A stretch of DNA of 64,000 nt from Bradyrhizobium sp. 138 (lineage in GTDB: Bacteria > Pseudomonadota > Alphaproteobacteria > Rhizobiales > Xanthobacteraceae): positions 101,001-165,000 of the forward strand of contig NZ_JADPKT010000003.1 in NCBI RefSeq assembly GCF_023074075.1, given 5' to 3'. Position numbers and translations under genes: made by a program. Every line of letters begins with the position of its first letter. Positions within the stretch are counted from its first letter, which is position 1. Shown in pieces: positions 17,171-25,120 of the stretch. Under the pieces are notes generated by a model. That model ran no database searches and was not told the origin of the DNA. It saw only the letters and a program-made list of their open reading frames with translations.

Positions 17171-17887
17171 TCACTCCGTGGTGCTAACTTCCCACGTCGC
17201 GTGCCGCACGCCGGGCAGGTGCTGGAGATCCGTCGCCACCGCATTCAGTTCGTTCGGATCAACCGCGGACGCAACCAGCCTTGCGACGATCTCGATCAGA
17301 TCGTCCCCGGTCTCGACCACGTCGATATCGGCCACCGGATAGTTTGCGCCCTCGAGCTTCTCGACGAGACGGTCGCGCATGTCGGGCAAGGCGTCGGCGG
17401 CCACCGCGAGCTTGAAATAATAGGTCGCCTCCAGCGCCTTCTCGTTCAGCGGGATGCGGTTGATGGCATTAACCAGCGGGCGCAGCATGGTGTTGCCGGC
17501 GATGACGAACACGGTCAGCGCGGCCGCCTGCGCGACCATGTCGGCCCCGGCGCAAGAGCCGACCGCGGCCGAGGCCCATAGTGTCGCCGCGGTGTTGAGC
17601 CCGCGCACGTCCATGCCCTGCTTCATGATGACACCGGCGCCGAGGAAGCCGATGCCGGAGACGACATAGGAGATCACCCGCACCGCGCCGTCGGCGCCGG
17701 TCAGATGCATGGCGAGGTCGACGAAGGCGGCCGCCCCCACCGCGACCAGCACATTGGTGCGCAGGCCCGCGGTGCGCTGGCGATATTGCCGCTCGGCGCC
17801 GATCAGCGTGCCCAGCACGAACGCCGTGAACAGGCTGATCAGCGTGTCGCCGAAGTCGGCAAGCTGGAATGTCGTCAGAAACCGCAT
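17171..17887 (-). CDS. MgtC/SapB family membrane protein
   Basis: The 238-residue protein has five or so hydrophobic segments in its N-terminal 150 residues and the MgtC motifs FVLGTLIGAERQYRQRTAGLRTN (split here as FVLGTLIGAERQ and RTAGLRTNVLVAVGAA), SGIGFLGAGVIMKQG and GLNTAATLWASAAVG. The C-terminal 80 residues resemble a soluble ACT-like domain (YYFKLAVAADALPDM...). MgtC relatives influence magnesium homeostasis, membrane potential or virulence-type survival. Start 17887 was chosen because translation further upstream enters a repeat. The neighbours do not indicate a specific partner. Confidence 0.88.
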   Translation of the reverse strand: MRFLTTFQLADFGDTLISLFTAFVLGTLIGAERQYRQRTAGLRTNVLVAVGAAAFVDLAMHLTGADGAVRVISYVVSGIGFLGAGVIMKQGMDVRGLNTAATLWASAAVGSCAGADMVAQAAALTVFVIAGNTMLRPLVNAINRIPLNEKALEATYYFKLAVAADALPDMRDRLVEKLEGANYPVADIDVVETGDDLIEIVARLVASAVDPNELNAVATDLQHLPGVRHATWEVSTTE

Positions 17888-17913
17888 GTATGCGCGCCGC
17901 CATTGAGGATGCG

Positions 17914-18013
17914 GTAGGGTGGGCAAAGGCGCGCTCTTCGCGCGACGTGCCCACCGCCTTTGTCTCGCAAAAAGATGGTGGGCACGGCGCAAGGGCGCCT
18001 TTGCCCACCCTAC
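17914..18013. repeat. Palindromic intergenic repeat (GTAGGGTGGGCAAAGGCGC type)
   Basis: GTAGGGTGGGCAAAGGCGC on the left is matched by GCGCCTTTGCCCACCCTAC on the right, with an internal GTGCCCACC/GGTGGGCAC pair. The element could fold almost completely. It separates the WD40 gene from the MgtC-like gene on the same strand. Confidence 0.85.
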
Positions 18014-18031
18014 GGGCCAAACGATGACAGA

Positions 18032-19051
18032 TTAAAGTTCGAGCAGGCCGCCGTCCCCATTTTCGTCGGCAAACGCCAGCAGCGTGCCCTTGGCATTCCA
18101 GGCGATCGCCGCGACCGGTGGCGTGCCGTTGCGGCGGACCAGAATCTCCGCGCCATCCTCCAGCCGCACCATCAGCACGGTGCCGTCGCTGTAGCCGGCG
18201 GCGAGGATGTCGTTCTTCGGATGGCAGGCGACCGCCGCCACGCGCGCCTGCAGCGGCGCGAGCATCGCGGGCTCCTTGCCCATCGGACCGTCCTTGCTGC
18301 CGAACGGCCATATGATGACGGTGTCGGCACCTGAGGTCGCCAATCCCTTGCCGCCCGCGCTCCAGGACATCGAGCGGACGCGGCCGGGATAGCCGGTCAT
18401 GCGCATGTGCCTGTTGTCGGCGAGCCGCCAGCCGTGCAGCGCCGGCTCGTGCATCGCCGTGACGAGAAACTTGTTGTCCGGGCTGAAGGTGACCGCATGA
18501 TGTGAGCCGGCCCAGGGCAGGAATTCGGCTGATCCTTCCATGTTCGGAAACCACAGCGTCGCGCCGTTGTAATGCGCGATTGCAAGCCGCAGCCCCTTCG
18601 GCGCAAACGCCAGCCCGCCGACGGTCGAGGGCACCTCGAGCGACTTTTCTTCGCTCTTGCCGCTCTTGACGGTCGCGACCTTGCCGGCCGACCAGGCGAA
18701 GGCGCCATCCGGATGCAGCGCGACCGCGTCGATCCAACGCCGCTTCGGATCGGTGGCGAGCAGCGTCACCTCGCCCTTGGTGTCGAGCGAGACGACCTTG
18801 CCGTCGTCGCCGCCCATGACAAGGCGCTTGCCGTCAGAGGCAGTCGAGAGAATGCCGCCGCTGTGCACGGCGACAGTGCTGACCTCGCCCTTGGCATCGA
18901 CGAACGCGACGTTCTCCTCGCCGCCAACGAAGGCGGCGCGGGGCCCGAGGAAGTGCACCGACGTCACGGCCATGCCGAGCTTAACAGGCTTGACGCGGTC
19001 TGTGACGGAGACGATCGAGGCGGAATCGGGGGCCGGCGTAAACTCTTTCAT
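18032..19051 (-). CDS. WD40-repeat beta-propeller protein, last gene of the zinc operon
   Basis: This 339-residue protein lacks a signal peptide and shows repeating blades of about 40 residues ending in W/F-type strands: AFVGGEENVAFVDAKGEV, LVMGGDDGKVVSLDTKGE, LAIAHYNGATLWFPNMEG, LATSGADTVIIWPFGSKDG, LAAGYSDGTVLMVRLEDG and LLAFADENGDGGLLEL. Seven blades are plausible. The ATG at 19051 overlaps the stop of the COG0523 GTPase gene (ATGA), so it is translationally coupled to it. WD40 proteins are protein-interaction scaffolds. A link to zinc supply is inferred only from operon position; no metal-binding His cluster is apparent. Confidence 0.85.
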   Translation of the reverse strand: MKEFTPAPDSASIVSVTDRVKPVKLGMAVTSVHFLGPRAAFVGGEENVAFVDAKGEVSTVAVHSGGILSTASDGKRLVMGGDDGKVVSLDTKGEVTLLATDPKRRWIDAVALHPDGAFAWSAGKVATVKSGKSEEKSLEVPSTVGGLAFAPKGLRLAIAHYNGATLWFPNMEGSAEFLPWAGSHHAVTFSPDNKFLVTAMHEPALHGWRLADNRHMRMTGYPGRVRSMSWSAGGKGLATSGADTVIIWPFGSKDGPMGKEPAMLAPLQARVAAVACHPKNDILAAGYSDGTVLMVRLEDGAEILVRRNGTPPVAAIAWNAKGTLLAFADENGDGGLLEL

Positions 19052-20094
19052 CACGAGACGATGCAGCTCTCAAAACCCTTGCGGATCGCCTCTTCCGGCA
19101 ATTCGCGGCCGATGAAGACGAGGCGGCTCTCGCGCGGCTCGCCCTCCTTCCACTTCCGCTGGTGGTTGCCCTCCAGCATCATGTGGACGCCCTGGAAGAC
19201 GTAGCGGTCGTCGTCGTCGTGGAAGGCGAGGATGCCCTTGGAGCGCAGGATCTTGCCGCCCTCGACCTGCACCAGGTTCTGCAGCCAGGGCATGAACACG
19301 TTGGGATCGAGCGGCTTGTCGGTCTTGAGCGAGAGCGACTGCATGTCCTCGTCGTGATAGTGCTTCAGGCCGTGGCCATGATGGTGATGGTCGTGGCCGT
19401 GATGGTGGTGATGATCATGGTCGTGGTCATGATCGTCGGCCTCCAGGAAATCCGGTTCGATGTCGAGGATGCGGTCGAGGTCGAACGCGCCGCGATCGAG
19501 CACGTCGGCCAGGGCCACCGAGCAGCGCTCGGTGCGGTGAAGTTTCGCATAGGGGTTGATGCCGCGGATGCGGGCCTCGACTTCGGCAAGCTCGCCCTTG
19601 TTGACGAGGTCGGTCTTGTTCAGCACGATCACGTCGGCAAAGGCGATCTGGTTCTTGGCCTCGGGCGCATCCTTGAGCCGGTCGGACAGCCATTTGGCGT
19701 CGGCAACCGTCACGACCGCGTCGAGCCGCGCGTTCTTCTGCACGTCCTCGTCGACGAAGAAGGTCTGGGCGACAGGCGCGGGATCGGCAAGGCCGGTGGT
19801 CTCGACGATGATGGCGTCGAACTTGCCCTTGCGCTTCATCAGGCCGTCCATGATGCGGACGAGGTCGCCGCGCACGGTGCAACAGATGCAGCCATTGTTC
19901 ATCTCGAACACTTCCTCATCGGCGCCGATGATGAGGTCGTTGTCGATGCCGATCTCGCCGAATTCGTTGACGATGACGGCGTATTTCTTGCCGTGGTTCT
20001 CCGACAGGATGCGGTTCAAAAGCGTGGTCTTGCCGGCACCGAGATAACCGGTCAGCACGGTCACGGGAATCTTTTGAGAGGTCACTTCAGACAT
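19051..20094 (-). CDS. COG0523 (CobW/YciC/ZigA) GTPase, predicted zinc metallochaperone
   Basis: This 347-residue G3E GTPase has the Walker A loop GYLGAGKTTLLNRIL near the N-terminus, the metal motif CxCC in NNGCICCTVRGDL, the Walker B/ETTG stretch AIIVETTGLADPAPV and the NKTD guanine specificity motif (VLNKTDLV). Between the GTPase domain and the C-terminal CobW_C domain lies a His/Asp run (DHDHDHDHHHHHGHDHHHHG, about residues 222-241). Zur-regulated members deliver zinc to client proteins under scarcity. It follows znuA by 54 bases, in keeping with membership of the Zur operon. Confidence 0.93.
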   Translation of the reverse strand: MSEVTSQKIPVTVLTGYLGAGKTTLLNRILSENHGKKYAVIVNEFGEIGIDNDLIIGADEEVFEMNNGCICCTVRGDLVRIMDGLMKRKGKFDAIIVETTGLADPAPVAQTFFVDEDVQKNARLDAVVTVADAKWLSDRLKDAPEAKNQIAFADVIVLNKTDLVNKGELAEVEARIRGINPYAKLHRTERCSVALADVLDRGAFDLDRILDIEPDFLEADDHDHDHDHHHHHGHDHHHHGHGLKHYHDEDMQSLSLKTDKPLDPNVFMPWLQNLVQVEGGKILRSKGILAFHDDDDRYVFQGVHMMLEGNHQRKWKEGEPRESRLVFIGRELPEEAIRKGFESCIVS

Positions 20095-20148
20095 AACAAC
20101 TCCGGACTTCGGGCTTTTCGCGCGACGCGAGGCGGGGTGGCCCCTGCC

Positions 20149-21018
20149 CTAATGGTCAAGCGCGCTGGACAGGGCCTTTATATTGTGCCTGACCATGTCA
20201 ATGTAAGTGGGTGCAGGCCCCTTTTCGCCGGTCAACCCGTCCGAAATCAGGGTCCCGCCGACCTTGGCCCCGGTCTCGGCCGCGATCCGCCGGATCAAGC
20301 GGTCATCGCTGATATTCTCCAGGAACACGGCCGGGATTTTCTGGGCCCTGATCTGGCCGATGATAACAGCGATATCCCGGGCGCTGGGCTCGGTTTCCGT
20401 GGAGACACCCAGAGGGGCGATGAACTGGATACCGTATTCGGCGGAAAAATAGCCGAAAGCGTCGTGAGTGGAGATCACCTTGCGCCGCTCCGGCGGGATT
20501 TTGGCGATGGCCTCCCGAACCTCGCGATCAAGCGTTTCGAGCTTTTCCAGATAGGCCTTTGCCTGAGCACGGAAGACATCCGCGTCATCCGGGGCGGCCG
20601 CGGCGAGTGCATTGGCGACATCGGTCACGTAGATTTTGGCGTTGGGGACGGACTGCCAGGCGTGAGGGTCTGCGGCCGAGCCGAGCTTCAGCGGCACGAT
20701 GCTGGCGCTGGCGGTGACGATTTGCGCCTTGCTGCCGGAAGACTGCACGAGACGCGGCAGCCAGCCCTCCAGCCCAAGCCCGTTGACGATGACGAGCTTC
20801 GCCTCCGCGACCCGCTTCGCATCGGCTGGTGCCGGCGTGTAGACGTGCACATCGCCGTCGGCGCCGACCAGCGTGGTCAGATTGATCCTGTCACCGCCGA
20901 CATTGCGGACGAGATCGGCGAGGATCGAGAAGCTCGCGACGACGTTGAGCCGCTCTGCGGCGTGGAGCGGCGAGGCGATCAGCAACAGCGCACAAAGCAG
21001 GAAGATCCGCATCGTCAC
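20149..21018 (-). CDS. znuA: Zinc ABC transporter substrate-binding protein
   Basis: This 289-residue cluster A-I solute-binding protein has a signal peptide (MRIFLLCALLLIASPLHA) and the metal-site pattern: His in GADGDVHVYTPAPAD, His in ADPHAWQSVPNAK, His in VISTHDAFGYFSAEYG, and a late acidic residue in GGTLISDGLT. The long His-rich loop of typical ZnuA is absent. GTG at 21018 overlaps the permease stop (GTGA), while ATG at 21012 has a better-placed GGAAGC; either is possible. Zinc rather than manganese is inferred from the operator and the COG0523 neighbour. It is periplasmic. Confidence 0.88.
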   Translation of the reverse strand: MTMRIFLLCALLLIASPLHAAERLNVVASFSILADLVRNVGGDRINLTTLVGADGDVHVYTPAPADAKRVAEAKLVIVNGLGLEGWLPRLVQSSGSKAQIVTASASIVPLKLGSAADPHAWQSVPNAKIYVTDVANALAAAAPDDADVFRAQAKAYLEKLETLDREVREAIAKIPPERRKVISTHDAFGYFSAEYGIQFIAPLGVSTETEPSARDIAVIIGQIRAQKIPAVFLENISDDRLIRRIAAETGAKVGGTLISDGLTGEKGPAPTYIDMVRHNIKALSSALDH

Positions 21019-21884
21019 GCTTCCAGATGCCGGCCGGGAAACAATTGCCGCACGATACCGCCGACGCGGCCGAACAGGACGGAGACGATGTAGAGCATTG
21101 TCGCCACCAGAATGACCGCAGGGCCCGACGGCACACGAGTCTGGAACGACAGCACGAGGCCCGCATAGCCCGAGACCGCAGCAGCAACGACCGCGATGCA
21201 GATCATGGCGGTGAGATCACGCGACCAGAACCGCGCGATACCGGCCGGCAGGATCATCAGCCCGACCGCAAGCAGCGTGCCGAGCGCCTGAAAGCCGTTG
21301 ACGAGGTTGATGACGACGAGGGCGAGGAAGGCGAGATGCGCAGGTCCCCCGGCACGGCTGACGGTGCGCAGGAACAGAGGGTCCACACTCTCGATCACCA
21401 GCGGGCGGTAGATCACCGCGAGCACCAGCAACGTCACGGTGGCGTTGAAGGCCACCACCAGCAGCGTCTGGTCATCCATCGCAAGGATGTTGCCGAACAG
21501 CACGTGCAGCAAATCGATATTGGTGCCCTTGATCGAGACGATGGTGACCCCGAGCGCCAGCGAGGCCAGATAGAAGGTCGCGAGCGAAGCGTCCTCCTTC
21601 AGCCCCGTCGAGCGCGCGACCACGCCGGCAAGGATCGCCACTGCAAAACCGGCGGCCAGGCCGCCGGCGGTCATCGCAAACAAATTGAGGCCGGAGAGCA
21701 GGAAGCCGACCGCTGCACCGGGCAGGATCGCATGCGCCATGGCGTCGCCGACGAGGCTCATCCGCCGCAGCATCAGGAACACGCCGATCGGCGCGCCGGC
21801 CAGCGACAAGGCGATCACGGCGGCAAGCGCGCGCCGCATGAACTCGAATTCGGTGAACGGACCGATCAGCGCGTCATAGAGCAT
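21015..21884 (-). CDS. znuB: Zinc ABC transporter permease
   Basis: This 289-residue ABC-3 family permease has eight or so hydrophobic segments, among them ALAAVIALSLAGAPIGVFLML and VVINLVNGFQALGTLLAVGLMILPAG, the latter a family signature. MSLVGDAMAHAILPGAAVGFLL is the cytoplasmic coupling region. The gene starts 6 bases after the ATPase stop and overlaps the binding-protein start. It would form the membrane channel of the ZnuABC importer as a homodimer. Manganese permeases are close relatives, so metal identity rests on context. Confidence 0.92.
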   Translation of the reverse strand: MLYDALIGPFTEFEFMRRALAAVIALSLAGAPIGVFLMLRRMSLVGDAMAHAILPGAAVGFLLSGLNLFAMTAGGLAAGFAVAILAGVVARSTGLKEDASLATFYLASLALGVTIVSIKGTNIDLLHVLFGNILAMDDQTLLVVAFNATVTLLVLAVIYRPLVIESVDPLFLRTVSRAGGPAHLAFLALVVINLVNGFQALGTLLAVGLMILPAGIARFWSRDLTAMICIAVVAAAVSGYAGLVLSFQTRVPSGPAVILVATMLYIVSVLFGRVGGIVRQLFPGRHLEA

Positions 21885-21890
21885 CGGATA

Positions 21891-22652
21891 TCAAGCCGCC
21901 CGCGAGCGGGCATCGTCGGCCGCACAGGCCGCCGCGCTGTCATCAAAAGCTTCGCACATCCGCATTGCGACCAGCAGGTTCTCCGGCGTCAGCACTTCCG
22001 CCGTCGGTCCCCACGCGACCGGTCCACGCGCCAGCACCAGGGTCTCGCTGAAATGGTTGCGCACCATCTCCATGTCGTGCAGCGCGGCGAGCACGGTGCG
22101 GCCCTCGCCTTGCCACTGCTTCACCAGCGCGAGCAGATCGGCCGTGGTCTTGCTGTCGATGGCGTTGAAGGGCTCGTCGAGCACGATCAGCGCCGCATCC
22201 TGCAGCAGCACGCGCGCGAACAGCACGCGCTGCATCTGGCCGCCCGAGAGGGTGCCGATCGGGCGGTTCTCGAAACCATTGAGGCCGACGGCAGCGATCG
22301 CGCGGAGGATCTTCTCGCGGGCGGCCTTGCCGATGCCGCCGAACAGGCCGGCGTCGCGCCACAACCCGGTGCCGACGAAATCGAACACCGAGATCGGAAA
22401 GCTGCGGTCGATCTCCGCGCTCTGCGGCAGATAGGCGATGTCCCTGCTATCAAGCCCGCCGAGATGGATGCTGCCGTCGAGCGGCCTGAGGATGCCGACG
22501 ATGCCACGCAGCAGCGTCGACTTGCCCGCGCCGTTCGGGCCGATCACGGCGACCAGCGCGCCTCGTGCGACCTCGCCGTTGAGATGGTGCACGGCCGGGT
22601 GCCGGTCATAACCGAGCGTGACGTTGTGGAATGCGAGCTGAGCCATGGTCAC
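21891..22652 (-). CDS. znuC: Zinc ABC transporter ATP-binding protein
   Basis: This 253-residue ABC ATPase shows Walker A GPNGAGKSTLLRGI, the signature LSGGQMQRVLFARVLL, Walker B ALIVLDEPFNAID and the switch His in VLAALHDMEMV. It powers metal import with the permease and binding protein encoded just downstream. GTG at 22652 overlaps the stop of the His-rich mini-gene (GTGA), and ATG at 22646 follows in frame, so translational coupling is likely with either start. The C-terminus is short and Ala/Asp-rich. Confidence 0.93.
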   Translation of the reverse strand: MTMAQLAFHNVTLGYDRHPAVHHLNGEVARGALVAVIGPNGAGKSTLLRGIVGILRPLDGSIHLGGLDSRDIAYLPQSAEIDRSFPISVFDFVGTGLWRDAGLFGGIGKAAREKILRAIAAVGLNGFENRPIGTLSGGQMQRVLFARVLLQDAALIVLDEPFNAIDSKTTADLLALVKQWQGEGRTVLAALHDMEMVRNHFSETLVLARGPVAWGPTAEVLTPENLLVAMRMCEAFDDSAAACAADDARSRAA

Positions 22653-22879
22653 CTCATCGCCAGGAAGACCACGCCCCAGAGCACGGCGCAGACGGCGAGC
22701 GCGGCCGCGAGGCGGCCCGCCATGGTCATGCGCAGGATCGACCAGGGCGCCGCCTGGGCAGGATGCGGCGAGGCCGCATCGTGGACATGGGCGTGGGTGT
22801 GGTCGTGCCCGTGCGAATGCGCGTGGGTGTGACCGTGAGCATGGTCGTGATGATGGGCGTGGGACGCGGCGGGAACCAT
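22649..22879 (-). CDS. Small histidine-rich membrane protein heading the zinc operon
   Basis: The 76-residue product begins MVPAASHAHHHDH; about residues 6-33 alternate His with Ala, Asp, Gly and Thr (some 17 His), then a Pro/Ala linker leads to one C-terminal hydrophobic segment (LAAALAVCAVLWGVVFLAM). It is probably a metal-binding peptide tethered to the inner membrane. An in-frame ATG at 22903 lies inside the Zur-like operator, so the ATG at 22879 is preferred; no ribosome site precedes it. It overlaps znuC by 4 bases. I recognise no named family; zinc handling is inferred from composition and position. Confidence 0.75.
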   Translation of the reverse strand: MVPAASHAHHHDHAHGHTHAHSHGHDHTHAHVHDAASPHPAQAAPWSILRMTMAGRLAAALAVCAVLWGVVFLAMR

Positions 22880-22886
22880 GCCACAG

Positions 22887-22903
22887 ACGTTATAATATAA
22901 CAT
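22887..22903 (-). promoter_or_regulatory. Zur-like operator of the znu operon
   Basis: ACGTTATAATATAACAT (plus strand) is a 17-base palindrome with a central base and one mismatched pair. It matches the A/T-rich GTTATAATATAAC core known for alphaproteobacterial Zur sites. It lies 8 bases before the preferred start codon of the His-rich mini-gene, and its TATAAT/TATATT words could themselves be the -10 element, so repressor binding would block RNA polymerase directly. Confidence 0.8.
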
Positions 22904-22922
22904 TACGCCTGTCCACGTCGGG

Positions 22923-23423
22923 TCACGGCTTGCCGATCACCATCGCGATGCCGGCCGCCACGAACGGGAACGGGACCGAGACGGCGCAGCGGAACCAGAC
23001 GAAACGGGCCGGCATGAACGGGATTTCCCATAGGATCACCCGCTGGAAGGCAAACAGGGCCCAGGCGACGACATAGGCGACCACCTGCGGCACCCCGCCG
23101 CCCGACTTCAGCGCGACTGTGCCGATGGAGAAGCCGATCACGGGGCCGCCGGGCGTCGCGGCGCCGGCGACCACGGCACTCGCAACGCCGAGCCAGCCGC
23201 TGTCCGGTCCGAGCCAGCCGGTGATCAGCTCCTGCGGGATGATGGCGGCGATGTAGCCGGAGCCGATCACCCCGAGCGCGATCCGCGGCACGATGTTGAT
23301 GAAGTCCATCGAGCCTTCGCGCAACGAGGCCTTGAATACCGGAGGGCCGCGGCGGAAGGCGATCAGCCCGACGCCGAGGACCGAGCCCCACAGCAGGATG
23401 TCGATCAGCAGCGCCGCGCTCAC
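22923..23423 (-). CDS. Half-size permease, ArsP/YraQ-like, second of a pair
   Basis: The 166-residue product starts at GTG 23423, which overlaps the stop of the preceding gene (GTGA). It has about four hydrophobic segments: LLIDILLWGSVLGVGLIAF, IVPRIALGVIGSGYIAAIIP, an Ala/Gly stretch with ATPGGPVIGFSIGTVALKSGG, and VVAYVVAWALFAFQRV with a final FPFVAAGIAMVIG. The PGGP motif and repeated half-structure fit the predicted-permease family PF03773/DUF318, in which two homologous halves form the transporter; here they are separate genes. Substrate unknown. It ends 20 bases before the zinc operator, so it is outside that operon. Confidence 0.7.
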   Translation of the reverse strand: MSAALLIDILLWGSVLGVGLIAFRRGPPVFKASLREGSMDFINIVPRIALGVIGSGYIAAIIPQELITGWLGPDSGWLGVASAVVAGAATPGGPVIGFSIGTVALKSGGGVPQVVAYVVAWALFAFQRVILWEIPFMPARFVWFRCAVSVPFPFVAAGIAMVIGKP

Positions 23424-24024
23424 GTCTCGTCGTCCTTCGCTGGCGGCTTCGGATACATCCGCACATAGACGAAGCGGCCGAGCGCGCCGGCGAGCACCGG
23501 CAGCGGCAGCGAGATCAGGATCCGCCACAGCGTGAAATCGGTGCCCATGATCGGGATTTCCCAGGCCACCGCCCGGCCATAGCCGATCAAGGTCCAGCTC
23601 ACGACCATCGCGATGGTGGCGCCGAAATCGGCGCCCACAGCTAGAAGCGCGCTCGCCACGGGATATGCGGTGAAGGGACCGCCGGGCAGGATCGCGCCGA
23701 AAGCGGTCCCGATCAAAAGCCCCTTCAGGCCAGACTTCGGCCCGAGCGAGCGCGAGACTTTTTCGTGCGGCAGGATTTCCGAGATGAACGCCCCGAGCAG
23801 GCAGCCGGCCAGAACGCGTGGCAGGATGCCTGAGAACAGCGAGAGGTCGGAATGTCGAGAACACCGTCGGTGCCGTCACGCCGCCAGACCAGCGCCGCGC
23901 TCACCGCGACCAGCGCGGCGATGATGATCGTCGACCAGCCGATCGGCTTGCGCGCTCGCCCCGGCCGCGGCTCGGAGTCCGCGTCCTCGGCAGGCGCCGG
24001 GTCTTTCGGGGAAGGTTCTGACAA
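23420..24024 (-). pseudogene. Half-size permease, first of a pair, with an apparent frameshift
   Basis: The downstream reading frame encodes SGILPRVLAGCLLGAFISEI, LIGTAFGAILPGGPFTAYPV and a tail ending PKPPAKDDET: a permease half with the same PGGP motif as its partner. Going upstream this frame hits a stop at 23876-23878 and has no start codon. A second frame supplies the missing N-terminus, LSEPSPKDPAPAEDADSEP then PIGWSTIIIAALVAVSAALVW, from TTG 24024. The frames switch near 23845-23865, by one base. Either the gene is broken or the sequence has a one-base error. The start codon is uncertain. Confidence 0.65.
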
Positions 24025-24139
24025 CGGGTGTGGGGCGGCTCGAGGATGATGCCCGTTCTGATTAAGCGCGCCGCCAGAGGGATGCAAACGGTACGATGAC
24101 AGACCTGCGCGCGCACCGCGCAGGGCAATTCCGCACAGC

Positions 24140-24170
24140 AAAAAGAGGCGGCCGCATGCGCGACCGCCTC
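24140..24170 (-). terminator. Rho-independent terminator on the minus strand
   Basis: Read on the minus strand, GAGGCGG, a 12-base loop and CCGCCTC are followed directly by TTTTTG. It stands about 120 bases after the superoxide dismutase stop codon, beyond a palindromic repeat, and would end that transcript before the permease pair. Confidence 0.7.
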
Positions 24171-24180
24171 TCGCTATTCT

Positions 24181-24279
24181 GTCATTCCGGGCGGCGAAGC
24201 CGAACTATGGTGCGCAATTGCGCACCTGAGAATCTCGAGATTCCGGGTTCGATGCTAGCGCATCGCCCCGGAACGACGA
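24181..24279. repeat. Palindromic intergenic repeat (GTCATTCCGGG type)
   Basis: GTCATTCCGGGCGG on the left pairs with CCCCGGAACGACG on the right; the middle contains TGCGCAATTGCGCA, a perfect 14-base palindrome, and AATCTCGAGATT, a perfect 12-base palindrome. It belongs to the repeat class common between Bradyrhizobium genes. It sits in the 3' untranslated region of the superoxide dismutase gene. Confidence 0.75.
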
Positions 24280-24288
24280 GGTGAGAAC

Positions 24289-24885
24289 TCAGGCCTTCTC
24301 GAACAGGGACTCGACGTATTCCCAGTTCACGAGGTTCTCGACGAACGCCTTGAGATAGTCCGGACGGCGGTTGCGATAGTCGATGTAGTAGGAGTGCTCC
24401 CAGACGTCGCAGCCGAGGATCGGGGTGGCGCCGTGCACCAGCGGATTCTCGCCGTTCGGGGTCTTGGAGATCTCGAGCTTGCCGTTCTTGACCTGGAGCC
24501 AGCACCAGCCGGAGCCGAACTGGCCGACGCCGGCCGCCTGGAAGTCGGTCTTGAACTTCTCAAAGCCGCCGAGGTCCTCGTTGATCTTCTTCTCGATCTT
24601 GCCGGGCAGCTTGGTGCCGCCGCCATTGGGCTTCATCCAGCTCCAGAAATGGATGTGGTTGTAGTGCTGGCCGGCATTGTTGAACACTGCGGGGTTCTTG
24701 CCGAACGAGCCCTTGACGATCTCTTCAAGGGACTTGCCTTCCCATTCGGTCCCCTTGAGCGCGTTGTTGCCGTTGGTGACGTAGGCCTGATGATGCTTGT
24801 CGTGATGGAATTCCAGCGTCTCCTTCGACATGTACTGGCCGAGGGCGTCATAGGCGTAAGGGAGTGGGGGCAGCGTAAAGGTCAT
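24289..24885 (-). CDS. sodB: Superoxide dismutase, Fe/Mn family
   Basis: This 198-residue cytoplasmic enzyme converts superoxide to peroxide and oxygen. Ligand positions are visible: His27 in LEFHHDKHHQAYV, His in AGQHYNHIHFWSW, and Asp and His in LGCDVWEHSYYIDYRNRRPDYL. SGWCWLQVKNGKLEIS matches the central strand. Length (about 200) is normal. The residues that separate iron- from manganese-using forms could not be scored reliably by eye, so the symbol is by similarity. A strong terminator lies downstream; the 235 bases upstream of the start show no operator that I can name. Confidence 0.95.
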   Translation of the reverse strand: MTFTLPPLPYAYDALGQYMSKETLEFHHDKHHQAYVTNGNNALKGTEWEGKSLEEIVKGSFGKNPAVFNNAGQHYNHIHFWSWMKPNGGGTKLPGKIEKKINEDLGGFEKFKTDFQAAGVGQFGSGWCWLQVKNGKLEISKTPNGENPLVHGATPILGCDVWEHSYYIDYRNRRPDYLKAFVENLVNWEYVESLFEKA

Positions 24886-25120
24886 GGGTTCTTGTCCGCA
24901 ACTGGTGGGAACGAGTTCTAACGGTCACCCCTTATAGAAGGTTCCGCGGCCGTTAAATACCTCAGAATTTGCGAAAACGCGACGCGTGGCCGGATTGCAT
25001 AAAATCGTCGCACGACGCGACATTCGCTCCGCCTTGGTGACTTGATGCAAAATATCGTTGCCTTTGAGGTGCTTATCGCGGAACGAATGCACTACGAACC
25101 GACGCGCGAAAGACAGAATC

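Noticed and set aside
19380..19440. GTGATGGTGATGGTC-like repeats
   Set aside because: They encode the His-rich stretch of the COG0523 GTPase, not a satellite.
19162..21093. A 643-codon open frame on the plus strand across the GTPase and znuA genes
   Set aside because: It runs antisense to two clear genes and its repetitive Val/Asp/His stretch mirrors the His run of the GTPase.
22793..22866. GTGGGTGTG-like repeats before the Zur-like box
   Set aside because: These are His codons of the mini-protein on the minus strand; I see no independent DNA repeat.
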